In this document: positions 34,901 to 46,244 of the stretch, piece after piece | Position numbering within the stretch: the first letter of the stretch is position 1 | How the letters are laid out: every line of letters starts with the position of its first letter | Assembly (NCBI GenBank): GCA_026724425.1 | Contig: JAIUCV010000018.1 | Span: 2,847,596 to 2,911,595, forward strand | DNA length: 64,000 bases | Source of the DNA: Erythrophleum ivorense | Taxonomy: Eukaryota > Streptophyta > Magnoliopsida > Fabales > Fabaceae | Direction of reading: 5' to 3' | The notes under the pieces: model-generated | Seen by the model: only the letters and a program-made list of their open reading frames with translations | Told to the model about the DNA's origin: nothing | The model's database searches: none | Position numbers and translations under genes: made by a program

Positions 34901-36473
34901 CAGTAGTCATAAAGGATAACTCAACCCCTACCCTAGGTATGGTCCCACAAGCAGGTAAGGAAATGGTTCGGTGTTCACAATCAAGTATCGCATTATTTGC
35001 AGCCAACCAGTTCATACCAACAATCATATCAATATCACGGAAAGGCATACATATCAAATCAATAGTGGTATGACAATGGTTAAACTGAACAGTGACATTT
35101 AAGCAAGTATGGGAAGTAATCACGGGACCTCCAGTGGGTATAGTGACAGACAAGTCAAATGGCAAGACACTCATAGTCAGACCCAATCGCCTCACACAAT
35201 CGTAAGATATAAACGAGTGACTAGCACTCGAATCAAACATAGCAACTACAGGAAAGCCATTCACTATCAGCGTACCTCGGATCATACTGGGGGACGCACT
35301 AGCTTCCTGTTGAGTGAGGGCGAACACTCGACCCTGGGTCTGTGGCCTGGGAGGAGGCGCTATGTCCATCTGAGGACAGTGTCTCGCAATGTGTCCCAGC
35401 TTCCCACACTTGAAGCAAGTTACCGGAGACTGCTGGAAGGATGACTGGCCCCGAGGAGGTGGCATCGGCTTACCCTGCTGTGGCCTTCGGTTCCATGGCC
35501 CCTTGCCTCTTTTCTTGGCACTGGGTGTCACACTAGAACCCTCTTCTAGTCTCGGCCTTTTCACTTCTAACACCTCCTTCTGACTAGCTATGGCCGTCAC
35601 AGGCATAATAATCCGCAGGTTAGTCTCAATCACCCTGCTGACCTCCACAATGGTATTAAACTTTCTGATCCGTTGTGGGGTCACTCTATCGCTAATCAGA
35701 GGTTTCAATCCGGTCTCGAACTGCTCACATCTCCAGGGTTCATCATCATACCTCTGGAGGTAAGAGGAATACCGAGACAACTCCATAAACTTAGCCACAT
35801 ACTGGTCTACAGTCATCTCCTCTGTCTGTCTCAAACTCATAAACTCCATCTCTTTCTTTTTCCTCACCGAACTAGGGAAATATTTCTCATAGAACTCAAC
35901 CGAGAAACTTTCCCAGTTTATCGGTATATCCTTGGTCTCCATCAAAGGTTGCGTGCTACACCACCATCTATCAGCTTCCTTTTTCAACATAAACGTGGCT
36001 AGCTGCGCTTTCTGCTCGGTAGTACAACTCATTACTGAGAAGATTTTCTCTAGCTCCCTTACCCAAGCCTCCGCCTTATCCGCATCCAACTCCCCATCAA
36101 ACGTGGGTGGATTGTTTTGCCTGAACTGCTTCAACAGTTTCTGGATAGGCATCTGGGTATGAGCTACCACATGCTCTTGGGGATGTGTAGGTGGGTTGCC
36201 AGATGTAGATGGCTGAGGTACAGGGGCTTCCCTCCTGGCTTCCTCTTGCCTGGTCAGGGTATCTTGCAGGTGCATGATCATATCATGTTGCTGTTGGGCG
36301 ATATATCTCTGTTGTTCCAACATTTCCTCATGCTGGCCCATCATGGCTTCAAAACGATCTAATCTCTCCATGATGGTTCGCAGAGGATCCTCAGGCCTAA
36401 CCGGAACCTCTGGCTCAACTCTCTGAGCCCTGGGTGGCCTGCCTCTACCCCTGCCCTGTCTAGTCTCAACCAT
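31911..36473 (-). CDS. gag-pol: Gag-Pol polyprotein with chromodomain, Tekay/Del type
   Basis: One uninterrupted 1520-residue frame starting MVETRQGRGRGRPP, about 165 bp downstream of the 5' LTR. Domains in order: coiled-coil-like N-terminus (30-80); Gag core (about 120-265); CCHC knuckle CFKCGKLGHIARHC (353-366); retropepsin with FDSSASHSF (413-421); reverse transcriptase (about 580-760) with FIDDILVYS at 744-752; RNase H with D893, E930, D955; integrase with a zinc-binding H1106/H1113/C1143/C1146 set and catalytic D1176, D1237, E1273 (D-D-35-E spacing); C-terminal chromodomain (about 1466-1519). Together these would form the particle, process the polyprotein, copy RNA to DNA and integrate it, with the chromodomain guiding insertion to heterochromatin. 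Oddities: the protease triad reads DSS where DSG or DTG is expected, and the RT motif normally PFGLTNAPA reads PFRLTNAPA (Arg717). Expression as a single fused frame is usual for this clade. Confidence 0.97.
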   Translation of the reverse strand: MVETRQGRGRGRPPRAQRVEPEVPVRPEDPLRTIMERLDRFEAMMGQHEEMLEQQRYIAQQQHDMIMHLQDTLTRQEEARREAPVPQPSTSGNPPTHPQEHVVAHTQMPIQKLLKQFRQNNPPTFDGELDADKAEAWVRELEKIFSVMSCTTEQKAQLATFMLKKEADRWWCSTQPLMETKDIPINWESFSVEFYEKYFPSSVRKKKEMEFMSLRQTEEMTVDQYVAKFMELSRYSSYLQRYDDEPWRCEQFETGLKPLISDRVTPQRIRKFNTIVEVSRVIETNLRIIMPVTAIASQKEVLEVKRPRLEEGSSVTPSAKKRGKGPWNRRPQQGKPMPPPRGQSSFQQSPVTCFKCGKLGHIARHCPQMDIAPPPRPQTQGRVFALTQQEASASPSMIRGTLIVNGFPVVAMFDSSASHSFISYDCVRRLGLTMSVLPFDLSVTIPTGGPVITSHTCLNVTVQFNHCHTTIDLICMPFRDIDMIVGMNWLAANNAILDCEHRTISLPACGTIPRVGVELSFMTTAQAERHLECGCQGFLVFFSIRVEVEEGIEEIPIVREYPEVFPKEFDFSGLPPERELEFPIDIVPRARPVSKAPYRMAPTELAELKRQIEELLEKGFIRPSVSPWGAPVLFVRKKDGSLRLCIDYRELNKVTIKNKYPLPRIDDLLDQLAGASVFSKIDLRSGYHQLRVRIEDVSKTAFRTRYGHYKFLVMPFRLTNAPAVFMDYMNRVFRPYLDQFVVVFIDDILVYSRSFEEHERHLRLVLETLREKRLYAKLSKCEFWLTEVRFLGHLISRDGVAVDPHKVEAVLQWDRPRTITEVRSFLGLAGYYRRFIRGFSQIALPLTRLTRKETPFVWEDSCERSFQELKLRLTTAPVLIIPDPSEPFVVYCDASGKGLGCVLMQQGRVVAYASRQLRPHEENYPTHDLELAAVVFALKIWRHYLYGATIEVYSDHKSLKYLFDQKELNMRQRRWMEFLKDYDYVLKYHPGKANVVADALSRKSIHVAHMMIREQELLEKFRNLNLSCQVVPGRLYLSETRIVNVLRTQILDAQRENEFLRRIKNEISQGKTSDYKVSEDGMIVYRDRIYVPNRNELRESILEEAHKSKYTIHPGATKMYQDLKQIFWWPGMKNEVTAYVARCLVCQRVKIEHQRPAGLLQPLDIPEWKWDSIAMDFVMGLPRTSSGHDAVWVVVDRLTKSAHFLAIKATHTLERLAQLYIREIVRLHGVPNSIVSDRDPRFTSNFWRSLQHALGTRLRFSTAYHPQTDGQTERTIQTLEDMLRACVLEMKGNWDEYLPLAEFAYNNNYHSSIRMAPYEALYGRKCRSPLCWVELGERSMIGPEIVDQTTRQIELIRKRLLTAQSRQKSYADKRRRPLEFEVGDHVFIRVSPVTGVGRSMRVRKLSPRYIGPFKILEKIGPVAYRIALPPNLAQIHSVFHVSQLKKYMPDPLHVIEYEHVQLQEDLSYVVKPERIVDAQLKQLRSKSIPLVKVIWRGLTSEEATWEMEDEMRQKHPELFL

Positions 36474-36622
36474 TTCTAAAAAGAAGTAGCAATTCTCAGT
36501 TTACAATCATAGCACAAACACATATGCATATGAATGTTACCACTTCCATGGCAATTCACACCAAACACAAGCAATTTATATCATTCAAGAGCCCAACATC
36601 GAGCAAAAGTGCCTGAACCTTT

Positions 36623-36634
36623 GCTCTGATACCA
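36623..36634 (-). other. Primer-binding site, initiator tRNA-Met
   Basis: Minus-strand TGGTATCAGAGC lies four bases inside the 5' LTR. It is complementary to the 3' end of plant initiator tRNA-Met, the standard primer for this clade. Confidence 0.93.
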
Positions 36635-36638
36635 AAAA

Positions 36639-39383
36639 TGTAACACCTTACTGACTACACTCTAGTTCATCTCCCTCTAGGCTTGACTCCATATGATTTC
36701 CCAAAATACTGACCGAAACCGTGGTATTTTACTACTTAAAATCGGGGTTTAACCGGTCGTATTTTGCCCCGTGGGTCCCGTGAACCCATCATTCACATTC
36801 TCTACTCAAAAACCATTTATACAACTTGTACATAGTCTCAAAAAACTCACAAACCACGGGTAAGAAGCCAAAAACTCAGAAAATACAATTTCTCAATCGG
36901 GCCCATAAATCAGTTTTCTGGCTCCAACTTTGGAAAATCACAACTAATTCTAGAAACATGGGAATCAAGAAAATCATAGCTCTCTGGAAATCTTGTGATG
37001 TTAAATTCACACTAAAAATAACTCCTAGCCTCAATCTCAACGTTTAGACCCTCATTGACATCGAAATAGGAACAGATGTCCGGCTGTCCCTGCTGCTGGT
37101 GCAGTTTACTGTCATGAACTTCGGAAATTCGTAAATAAATCCACAAAAATCCAATCAGGGCAAAATATACCAATTTGGAAAACTAAAAATGTTAAATAGA
37201 GGAGAAAAATAAGTCCAGATCAGTTTAGGAGTTCTAAGACCTCGAAACCCGATAAAACAGTAACGAAGGTCAGAAACTTCCCTGATGCTGATACAGAACT
37301 TCAGTAAGTCGTTTCTCTCTCTACAGACCTCCAATTAAGGTGCTTCCAGTTGGTATAGGTCACTGTGGATATGTAGTTTATGCTCCTAAAGTTTCATGAC
37401 ATTTGGACATCATTTGGTCTATGGATGACATGGTCTCATTTTCGGACTCAATGTACAGTACCATGACCAAACCATTGAAATTTCCCAATTTCAACAATTC
37501 ACCAAATATTCTCTAGACCTCCGAATATTACCCACTCTAGCTTCTCAAAAATCTCTCAATAGACTCTAGAGGCATGCCAAATTCCATACCAAGAAGAGCT
37601 CATCCGGTTGTACTTTGACGGAGCTCACCCAATTGGTAGTTTTGGCACCACATGGGGTTCAAAGTGGGTCTAAATGACCTCTCTCATGTTCTAACCTCTA
37701 TTGGGCAAGTTTAAAAGTACAAACATAGCATATATGAATTATCTAAGTAATCCAAATCACCATACATTCTAATTTCACTATGCTATGGAAGAGAATACAC
37801 TATTTCACATAAGCCTCAAAGGGCCAATTTATACATTTTCATTACTTCGGTCCTTTACATGATTCATACATCATCTATACATATATTTACATGTGCCCAT
37901 ATAATTACAACTCAAAAAAATGAGAGGTGCATCTCCATTTTGGCACCTTATACATCAAAATAACCAAAAGAAACTACACATTTCTAAAGGGCTCCACTAG
38001 GCTCCGTGAGGTGTGCTCGCCTCTCCTTGAACACCACCTGGATAGCACGATGGGAGGGGACGAGGGTGAGATTCGGGAGAATCTCAATAGCTCATACTCA
38101 TTCAAGATGCAATCAAGGCATATACTAGTCAAACATGCAAACAAATCATCATAACACAACATATGTGTTTCATGCCATGGAATCAAACCAATGCCAAGAC
38201 TAGGCTCTAGGGACTTTCGGTCTAGCCTCACCCGAGCTTTAGGACTTTTGGATCGGCCTCACCCTTGGTTTAGGGACTTTTGGCTCCTCCTCACCCGTCT
38301 CAAGGGACTTTCGGCACCACCTCACCCGAGCAATTTCCACACATCATATCATAAACATATTGGTACCAATGCATCAAGGCAAAATCAATGGCGTATCTCA
38401 TCATACAAGCACATATACAACATACAATGACTATTGCACATCCAAGAATGCAACAAGAACAGAGTAGAGAGCTACCTTATCAGATTACACAAGCCTTCCC
38501 TTTCAATTCCTTCTCTCCCTTCTCGATTTCACACTCACAACAAGGTGGAGTTTCTTCCTTTGAGCCTAGGCATAACAAGAGCATCAAATCATTCTCTCAT
38601 AGCTTAAATAACTCTCACAAAGCTAAAAGAGACTCTTCATCCAATTAAACCCTCACTACCCTTACAGATCTAGGGATTCTCTCTCTAGAACTCTACTCAC
38701 TCTCCTTCCTCTCTCAAACTCTCCAAGAAGAAAGCAAGGAAGAAGAATTGAGGATAAATGAGTTCTACCCTCCTTCTAGAGTAGTTTTCCTACTTCCCTC
38801 TTCTGAACCTCTCCTAACTCAGCTTCTAAAACCGTAGAAAGAGAAAGCAAAAGGAGGAGACCACAAGCTAAGGAGAAAAGCTAGGGAAATCTAAAGATTA
38901 CTCACCTCTTTGCTTGATCTCCTTGCTTCTTGGCCTTTCTCTCTCTCCCCACCGCTCTCTTCTCTCTCTCTGGTCGAAGCTCTGGTCGGTTCTAAGAGAA
39001 AAGAAAAGTTTAGACTCTTTTAAAAGTCGAAATCTCTCTTTTTACGCTTTTCTGGACCGCTCTCGCTATAGCGAGTCGTTACCCTCGCTACGGCGAGCTC
39101 GTGCAAGTTCCAGACTTTGCCTTCGCTATGGCGTCGCTACGGCGAGCTCGGCCTGTTCCAGATCTCTGCCTTCACTATAGCGCCGCTATGGCGAGCAACT
39201 CCCTGGTTTCTGTATGGAATGTCGCACTCGCTACAGCTAGGAACATCTTCGCTATTGCGAAGAGGCATTCTCGCTATGGTGACTCTATTTCTCGCTATGG
39301 CGAGAAGACTTAGAAAATTTTCAGCCTTCGAAAATTTCCCAGCTTCCTCTTTTCTCATTTCTTTTCTTTTTCTGGATGTTACA
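36639..39383 (-). mobile_element. 5' LTR of the complete Tekay element
   Basis: 2745 bp, the promoter-bearing copy. A TTTTAAAAGAG box on the minus strand near 39018 lies upstream of a splice-donor-like GTGAGTA (38905-38899); an acceptor-like TATCCAG/GTGG ends at 38038. The dyad array occupies 39062-39304, upstream of the TATA-like box. Confidence 0.96.
39062..39304. repeat. Dyad-repeat array in the 5' LTR of the complete element
   Basis: The same array as in the 3' LTR. Since insertion the two copies have diverged within the array at about three positions: CGAGCTCGTG versus CGAGCTTGTG, TTCACTATAGCG versus TTCGCTATAGCG, and CTATGGTGAC versus CTATGGCGAC. Confidence 0.95.
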
Positions 39384-39992
39384 CATTTCAAGGTCTGGGT
39401 GTGCTTGAACTAGTTTGGAGTTATTTTTTTCCTCTAACTAACATCCTTATATTTCCATATTAGTATCACTCACATGAATTGGAATTTTTTGAAATTAATT
39501 AGACATTTTTAAAATTTATATCAGTAACTTGTGACAGTATCAAGAACTAGTCCAACCTCTAGACTATTTTGCATATCAAACATTTTGTATGTGGGATATT
39601 ATGATTTGTAAATATTTTTAACATAAATTAGACATATATAGATTTCTAGAATGGCCAATAATGCATGATTTTGATTTTTTTAGAATTATTTATGATTTTT
39701 CAAAGTTTGGACAAAAAAGGAGCAAATTCTGGCCGAAATTTAATATGCATATTTTGAGCTTTTCTTTGAATTCTATGAGTTGTGGGCCACATTTTATGAT
39801 AAAATTGAGTTGTAATTGTGTAATTAAACACGATAATGTATTTAAGGATATTACCTGATCCACGGGACATCTAATAAAATTTTTATACAGGATGCAACAC
39901 AAAATTATTCATATTTTTATTGCCTCTTTCATTGGTAACTTGCATAATTCATAAGCTTGAGTTATAAAAAGGCCGAAATATATGGTGTTACA

Positions 39993-40420
39993 ATTTTTAC
40001 CTTTTATTAATGGTTTCTAACCATGAACAATTTAAGTGCCAATATAAAGGGTTAATTATTTATTGGCGATTCTTAACAAATTAAGTGGTTTACAAATAAT
40101 TGCCAACAAAAGTAGTGACTTTTATTGGCGTTTATTTTTAGAACCGTCAACAAAAGGTCCCATTTTTTTGTGGTTATAAAAATAACCACCAACAAAAGTC
40201 AAATATTTTATTGGTGGTTACTTAACATCGACTAACAAATAGTAACCTTTTGTTGGCAGTTGTTATCGAACTGCCGACAAAGGTCACGACTTTTGTTGGT
40301 AGTTATTTGTAAACCAATAACAAATAGTACCCTTTGTTGGTAGTTATAAAAGTAACTATCAACAAAGATAATTTTGTTGGCAGTTCTAAGTATAACCGCC
40401 AACATTTTCCTTTTTTTAAG
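39993..40420. repeat. CACTA subterminal dyad repeats, left end
   Basis: Repeated pairs of TTGGCGGTTAT and its complement around AT-rich centres, e.g. GTTATAAAAATAACCACCAAC near 40173 and TTGGCAGTTCTAAGTATAACCGCCAAC-type pairs near 40376. Such arrays are the usual binding sites for a CACTA element's own DNA-binding protein. They are separated from the left terminus only by the inserted LTR. Confidence 0.75.
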
Positions 40421-40639
40421 TCCACTTTCATTTTATGCACTTGGAAGTCCTTTTGTCATTTGGTTCATCCTTATTTCAAAAATTGCAAAGAATAATTATA
40501 GTTTATTTGATCCTAACCATCAATTATCTAAAAGATTGCAAAGAACAAGTACAAAAATAATTATAATTAATTAATTAAGATCAGAACTCTTATTCTTTTT
40601 GCATTAAACAATCAAAGAACAATTTACAATTAATAATCA

Positions 40640-40991
40640 AATTAAAACAAAGCTCCAATCATTTCCTGCTTTACATTTGTACAATTTCAACACTGCTGAC
40701 AATTTTGTAAATTTAGTACAACCAGCATACAACAATTTCTTAGTATCACTTTTCAATTTTTTAAACATTTGAAGACAATCCTAAAAATCCTCTTCAACCG
40801 CATTTGCCATCTCTTCAAGATGGTCAATTTCATATGTACTTGTGTTGAAATCGTTTGAGGCACAGCTCCTCCTACACTCCCAGTTATTATGCTTATCCGT
40901 TGTCTCACCATGTTTTGTCTAATGTAATACCATATCTTTCTAGCCTTCCTCATGCAATTCACATGCTCCATAACATGCATTTCTTAGGAGT
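40640..40991 (-). pseudogene. CACTA TNP2-like transposase fragment, inner part
   Basis: Minus-strand readings in two frames. An open piece from 40980 includes CMRKARKIWYYIRQNMVRQR. In a second frame come DCLQMFKKLKSDTKKL and LLYAGCTKFTKLSAVLKLYK, close to the family signature LYPGCxKFTKLSxxxKLxxLK of TNP2-type CACTA transposases. A stop follows near 40650 and the rest of the gene is missing. It continues the reading from 58384-58594, from which it is split by the LTR inserted at 40992. Confidence 0.75.
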
Positions 40992-41000
40992 TGTAACAAA

Positions 41001-41343
41001 ATGGGATATAAATAATGGATTAAATTTGCGTTGCACTACATATGAAAATTTCATTCGATATCACGTGAGCCGTATGAGTACATACTATATTTTCTCATAT
41101 TTAATTACATCCATACAACTCCCTTGCACCACAAAATCGTGCTTGCAACCCATGGAAACCAAAATGGAGCATGGGATATAAATAATGGATTAAATTTGCA
41201 TTGCGCTACATATGAAAATTCCATACGATATCATGTGGGCCGTTTTTTAAGCACATGCTATATTTTCCCATATTTATTACATCCATACAACTCCCTTGCA
41301 TCATAAAATCATGCTTACAACCCATGAAAACCGAAAATGGAGC
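41001..41343. repeat. Tandem duplication of about 170 bp
   Basis: Two adjacent copies, 41001-41170 and 41171-41343, each starting ATGGGATATAAATAATGG and ending AAAATGGAGC. They differ at roughly a dozen positions. They lie at the 3' end of the family B LTR. Confidence 0.9.
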
Positions 41344-43360
41344 ATGGAATATAGAGGTTCATTCTTAGCCAGATTTGGCATCTTTTCTGGTCAAACTTTG
41401 AAAAATCATAACTAAATCTAGAAATATCACAATCATGCAATCCTGGTATTTTGGAAAGCTTAGGATGTCTACTTCATATTAAAAATACACCCATACCATA
41501 ACATGCATCACAAAGGATGTTTGACATCCAAAATTGTCCAAAGGTCTGGTTGCATCCTGGAACTGATATGGAATTCTATAGAAAACTTTGAAAATGTCCA
41601 ATTAATTTCTCAAAAATCCAATCCATGAAAATGATACCAATATCGAAAGCTATGGATGTTAACCAAAGGGAAAAAATATCTCTAGGCCAGTTCATTAAGC
41701 CCAAACCTCAAAATTTGATGGAACAATACTTCTGGTCGGGCAACATTCCTGATACTAGATAGAAATTTCAAAAAAATCATATCTCTCTCTTTGGAAATCC
41801 AAATAAGTTGCTTTTAATTGGAAAGAGTCACTATGATTGTCTAGTATCTTTGTATAAAATTTTATGGCAATTGGACATTATTTGGCCTTCATGTGACAGA
41901 ATTCAATTTCAGACCAAATGAATAGTGCAGCACACCAAAACCATAAAAATTGCCAACTTTGAAAAATCATCAAATGTTCTATAGACCTCCAAAAATTATG
42001 ATCTTTGGCTTCCAAAAATCTCTCAATGAGACCTAATTTTATACCAAATTTCAAATCAAGAATAACTCATTTAGCAAAAAAGTGATATAGAGTTCCATTT
42101 TAATCAATTTTGGCTCCATATGGGATACCAAACTTGCCAAATGGCTTTCCCTTGGTGTTGGCACCTTTTGGGCAAGTCTAAAAGCACATTTAAGACTTGT
42201 GTGGGCTGCTCAAATGGTCCCAAACCTCACGCATCTCATTTTGGCCATTCAACCCACACTTATATATAATTCTATGAAACTTCCAATTTGCATACTTGGG
42301 CATTACGTACTCAAAATATATGCTAGAGCTCATACAGCATATCCATATATTTAAACATCATATAATAGCATATTTACACATGTTTCAAGGGTCATGGACC
42401 ATTTACATCATCATATACATTATAAACCATCATTATGGTTACAAAATAGATAAAACTAGGCATATAGTTGTCAATCTTTCTCCTTCATTGTTGATGGCTC
42501 CCATTGCCATAGTTACTTAGTCCACCTAGCATGTTAGGACATTGAGAGGAGGGAATGAGATTTAAAGAATCCCAATAACTCATCTCCCATTCAATCATGC
42601 ATAATATGTGCAAAGCAAGCCTTACAAATGCATACATAGACATAATACAAGTCATGGACATTCAAGAAGCAAGCTTGGCATATAAACAAGTCATACAAAC
42701 CATTCAAGAGCTCACTAAGTATTTGGATTGGACTCACACTTCTCCTCATGGATTTTGGACTTGCCTCACCCATTCTTTAAGAGCTTTGGACTCAACCATA
42801 CTCTTGGGAGCCCACTTTGCTTTTAGAGGACTCTTTACTTTATCTCAACCAAGTTCAAGGGTTCTTGGCTCATCCTCACCAAAGGAAAGAGTTCTTGGCC
42901 TCTCCAAACTCAAGTAAACTCAAGCAAACATCATGTATTCATTTTAAAACATAACATGACATCATAAAATCATGGCAAATAAGATCATGCTAGCATATTT
43001 TTCATGGCTTGAAAATACTCATACACACATTCTAAGACAAGCTAAACACACATCCATGCATGGGAGAAGGTGGAGAAAGCTACCTTGCGTACACTCACAC
43101 ACTTTTTCCTTAAAATTCAAGCCTCCTCTTTCTGCCATACACCCACAAATTGGTGGAGATGGTTTCTCTTGGCCTAGATACAATTTATGAGAGCCAATTA
43201 GGTTCATGAAATGTATTTTAAAACTATATAACTTGGTGAAACACTAGATGGCTCTATAACCCCCATTATGGTCCATATTGGCACCTAATAAAGCAACACC
43301 CCTCAAATTAGCTTCTAGGCCTCATTCTTTCCTTTCAAAAATGATTCTTGACTCCTTTTA

Positions 43361-46195
43361 TGTAACACCTTCATTTCTAGCTCATGCCCATCATGCCTTA
43401 CATGCTCATATGAGATATGGGAAGGATAAATGAAGATCTTCCTCATAGGGTTCATACACTTCTCATGGGATCATACATACTTAAAAATTCACTTTAATGT
43501 CATATGAACCGTGTGAGCTCATTCTATACATACTCATATTTAATTGCACCATTACAACTCATTTCAATCCCAAAAACATGCTTTAAACCCATGGAAATCA
43601 AAAAGGGATATGAGACATGCACATTCATTTTCGGCAGACTTGGCCTCAATTCTGGGCAAAGTTTGGAAATTTATAACTAAATTCAGAAAAATTGAAAACC
43701 TGTGATCTCGGTCATTCTGGAAATATTAGGATGTCTACTTCATACTAAGAATATGTGCAAGTCATAACATCCCACACACAGGACGTTTGACATGCGAGAT
43801 CATCTGGAGGTCGGAGTGGACTCTGCTACTGTCACAGTTTACTAATATGAGCTTAAAAAATGTCTAACTAATTCCACAAAAATTCACTGTAGGGAAATGA
43901 TACCACTATAAAAATATGTGGATGTTAAATAGAGAGTAAAAATATCTCCAGATCAGCTCATCGAGCCAAACTCCCAGAAATCGATGGAACAGTACCTCTG
44001 GTCAGGCAAGGTGACTGATTCCGGGCAGGAAATTCGAAATTGCATATCTTCCTCTCGAGACCTCCAAATGAGGTGCTTCTAGTTGCTACAAGTCACTGTG
44101 ACTATCTGATTTCTGCCTATAAAATTTTGTAGTCATTGGATCACGTTTACCCCTCGGATGACATAATTCCACAACTGACCAAATGAACAGTGTTTCTAAA
44201 AATCTGAATTTTTGATACCAACTTTGAAAAATCATAGAAAATTCCAAAGACCTCCAAATGACTTGATCTTTAGCTTCCCAAAAAGCTCTAGACAAGATCT
44301 AGTCACATGCCAAATCTCAAGGTAAGAAGAGGTCATTTGGTCAGACTTTGACATCATGGGCAAAATGACCCAATTCATGTGTTAAATGAGGCTTTAAGGG
44401 TTTAAATTTTGCCTCTTCTACCTCTAAGGCTTTATAAGCACATGGAAAGCATCAATATAAGCTATCAAACATGGCTCAAGTGTCTAACAACCTGGATTTG
44501 CAAAACTCACTCTCCCACACCAACACATACACTCATGGGAGAATGCTAGATCTTGCCATTCATTGCCACACTTGCTACATCATACACCATGGATTCAATT
44601 CTCATATATATATACATTGAATACATTCATTTACAATTATTCATAGGTGCTACATCATGTGCATCATATCATTAGATTACATCTCTTGGCTTAACTACAA
44701 AATAGAACAAAAGGCTCTTTTACAATTTCTTCATTGAATTCCCTAGCTTCAAGCTTGGTGGCTCTTATCTCTTGCCTCACTTAGTCCACCTAGCATGTTG
44801 GGATGGTGGAGAGGGGGAGTGAGATTCAAAGAATCTCAATAGCTCATCTCTTATTCAATCATACACACAAAGCGTGCAAACAAGTCTCACAATGTATGCA
44901 TGGGCATATTAGCATGTGAAATCATAAGAAAAGCATTTTCAACATGTGATTAGGCCATACATAACATGAAAAAGCTTGCCAAGTCAATGGATTAGCCTCA
45001 CCCATTCACTTGTAGATTTTGGACTTGCCTCACCCATGCTTTAAGAGGTTCTTAGACTCAACCCTTACTCTTGGGAGTCAACCTCACTTTTGGGAGACTC
45101 TTTACTTTGTCTCAACCAACTTTAGAGTTCTTGGCTCATCCTCACCATGGCTAAAGGGTTGTTGGCTTTTCCATACTCAAGCAAACCCAAGAAATCACAT
45201 AAAACATCATTGAAATACATGAAGCATCATCATGCTAGCATACTTTTCATGGTTTAAAAACATACATACATACATGTAAGACAATGTAAACACACATCTA
45301 TGCATGAGAGAAGGTGGAGAGAGCTACCTTATTGGCTATTCACAACTTCCCCTTTCAATTTGTCTCCTCCCTTGTGGGTTTCACAATCACCTCTAGATGG
45401 GAGTACTTCTCTTGAGCCTAACCACACAAGAAGCATGGAATTATTCTCTTAACACTTTATTCATAAAGCTAGGGATTTCTTTCTAGCAACCCTACTAAGC
45501 ATATGAAGCTAGGGGTTCTTTCTCTCACTAGAATCCCACTAACTCTCCTTCCTCTTTCTCAAGCTCTCAAGAAAGGAAGCAAGGGAGAAGTAAAGATGTG
45601 TGAGTCTTGGTCTTCTCCAAGAGGGGTTTTCTACTCTCCCTCCTCTGAACCAAGCTCAAAACATGGCTACTTTAACTACCAAAACCGTAGGAAGAGAGGA
45701 TAAGGAGAGAAGAACAATATACTAAGAGAAAAGCCATGGAAATCTTACCTTTTCTTGTTCTTCCTTCCTCCTCTAGGTTTCTCTCTCTCTCCTTCGCCCT
45801 TTTCTCTGTCTTAGAGGGAGCTTAAGTCGGTTACAGAGTGAAAGAAGGAGTTGGGATGCTTTAAAAAGTCAAATTCTCTTTTTTCACACTTTTCCAGACT
45901 AACCCTCGCTATAGCGAGCCATAACCCTCGCTACGGCGAACTCGTATCAGTCCCAGACCCCTGCCTTCTTTACAATGTGCGCTACGGCAAGCAATGCCCT
46001 AGTTTTTGTATGGGGTGCCCGAACTCGCTATAACTAGAAGCATTCTCGCTATAGCTAGACCATTTCTCGCTATAGCGAATAGGTACATTCGCTATAGCTA
46101 GACTGTAGCTAATAGACTTAGAAAATTTTCAGCCTTCCAAAAATTTTCAGCTTTTCTTTTCTTTCTTCTTTCTTTTTTTTTCTTGGTTATTACAT
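43361..46195 (-). mobile_element. 3' LTR of the older Tekay element
   Basis: Plus-strand TGTAACACCTTCATTT to TTGGTTATTACA, 2835 bp; the terminal TGTTACA has become TATTACA. It includes the dyad array at 45905-46110. Confidence 0.93.
45905..46110. repeat. Dyad-repeat array, 3' LTR of the older element
   Basis: A perfect CTCGCTATAGCGAG at 45905-45918, CTCGCTACGGCGAA next, then more decayed copies such as CTCGCTATAGCTAGA and CTCGCTATAGCGAA. Confidence 0.85.
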
Positions 46196-46215
46196 TCCAC
46201 CCTCCTTATAAAAAA
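46196..46215 (-). other. Polypurine tract of the older Tekay element
   Basis: Minus-strand TTTTTATAAGGAGGGTGGAA abuts the 3' LTR. It matches the tract of the complete element with a few substitutions. Confidence 0.85.
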
Positions 46216-46244
46216 ATTCGTCATCAAAATTTATATAACGTACC

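Larger units (their letters stand above)
29116..39383 (-). mobile_element. Complete Tekay/Del chromovirus LTR retrotransposon
   Basis: A full-length Ty3/gypsy element of 10268 bp on the minus strand, with the perfect target duplication CATTT (29111-29115 and 39384-39388). In element order: 5' LTR 39383-36639, primer-binding site 36634-36623, one uninterrupted Gag-Pol frame 36473-31911, polypurine tract 31880-31861, 3' LTR 31860-29116. Both LTRs are exactly 2745 bp and differ by about 23 substitutions by eye (0.8%). LTRs longer than 2 kb, an initiator-Met primer site and a C-terminal chromodomain place it in the Tekay/Del clade. All structural parts are present, but the polyprotein has a damaging-looking change in reverse transcriptase. 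It sits inside the family B LTR 26877-39992. Confidence 0.96.
26877..39992 (+). mobile_element. Solo LTR of Tekay family B, interrupted by a complete Tekay element
   Basis: Starts TGTAACAAATAGCG at 26877 and ends TATGGTGTTACA at 39992, with the perfect target duplication ATTTT (26872-26876 and 39993-39997). Removing the nested element and its target copy leaves 2843 bp. The first 1.3-1.5 kb is unlike family A and lacks the dyad array. The remainder, from about 28500, is homologous to family A. Compared with its sister at 40992-58383 it has an internal deletion of roughly 0.9 kb near 28820, where GATGAGCCAA jumps to TTTTTGGAGGTC. Confidence 0.88.

Noticed and set aside
35109..35444. Plus-strand frame of 111 residues and others inside 31911-36473
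   Set aside because: Antisense shadows of the intact Gag-Pol frame.
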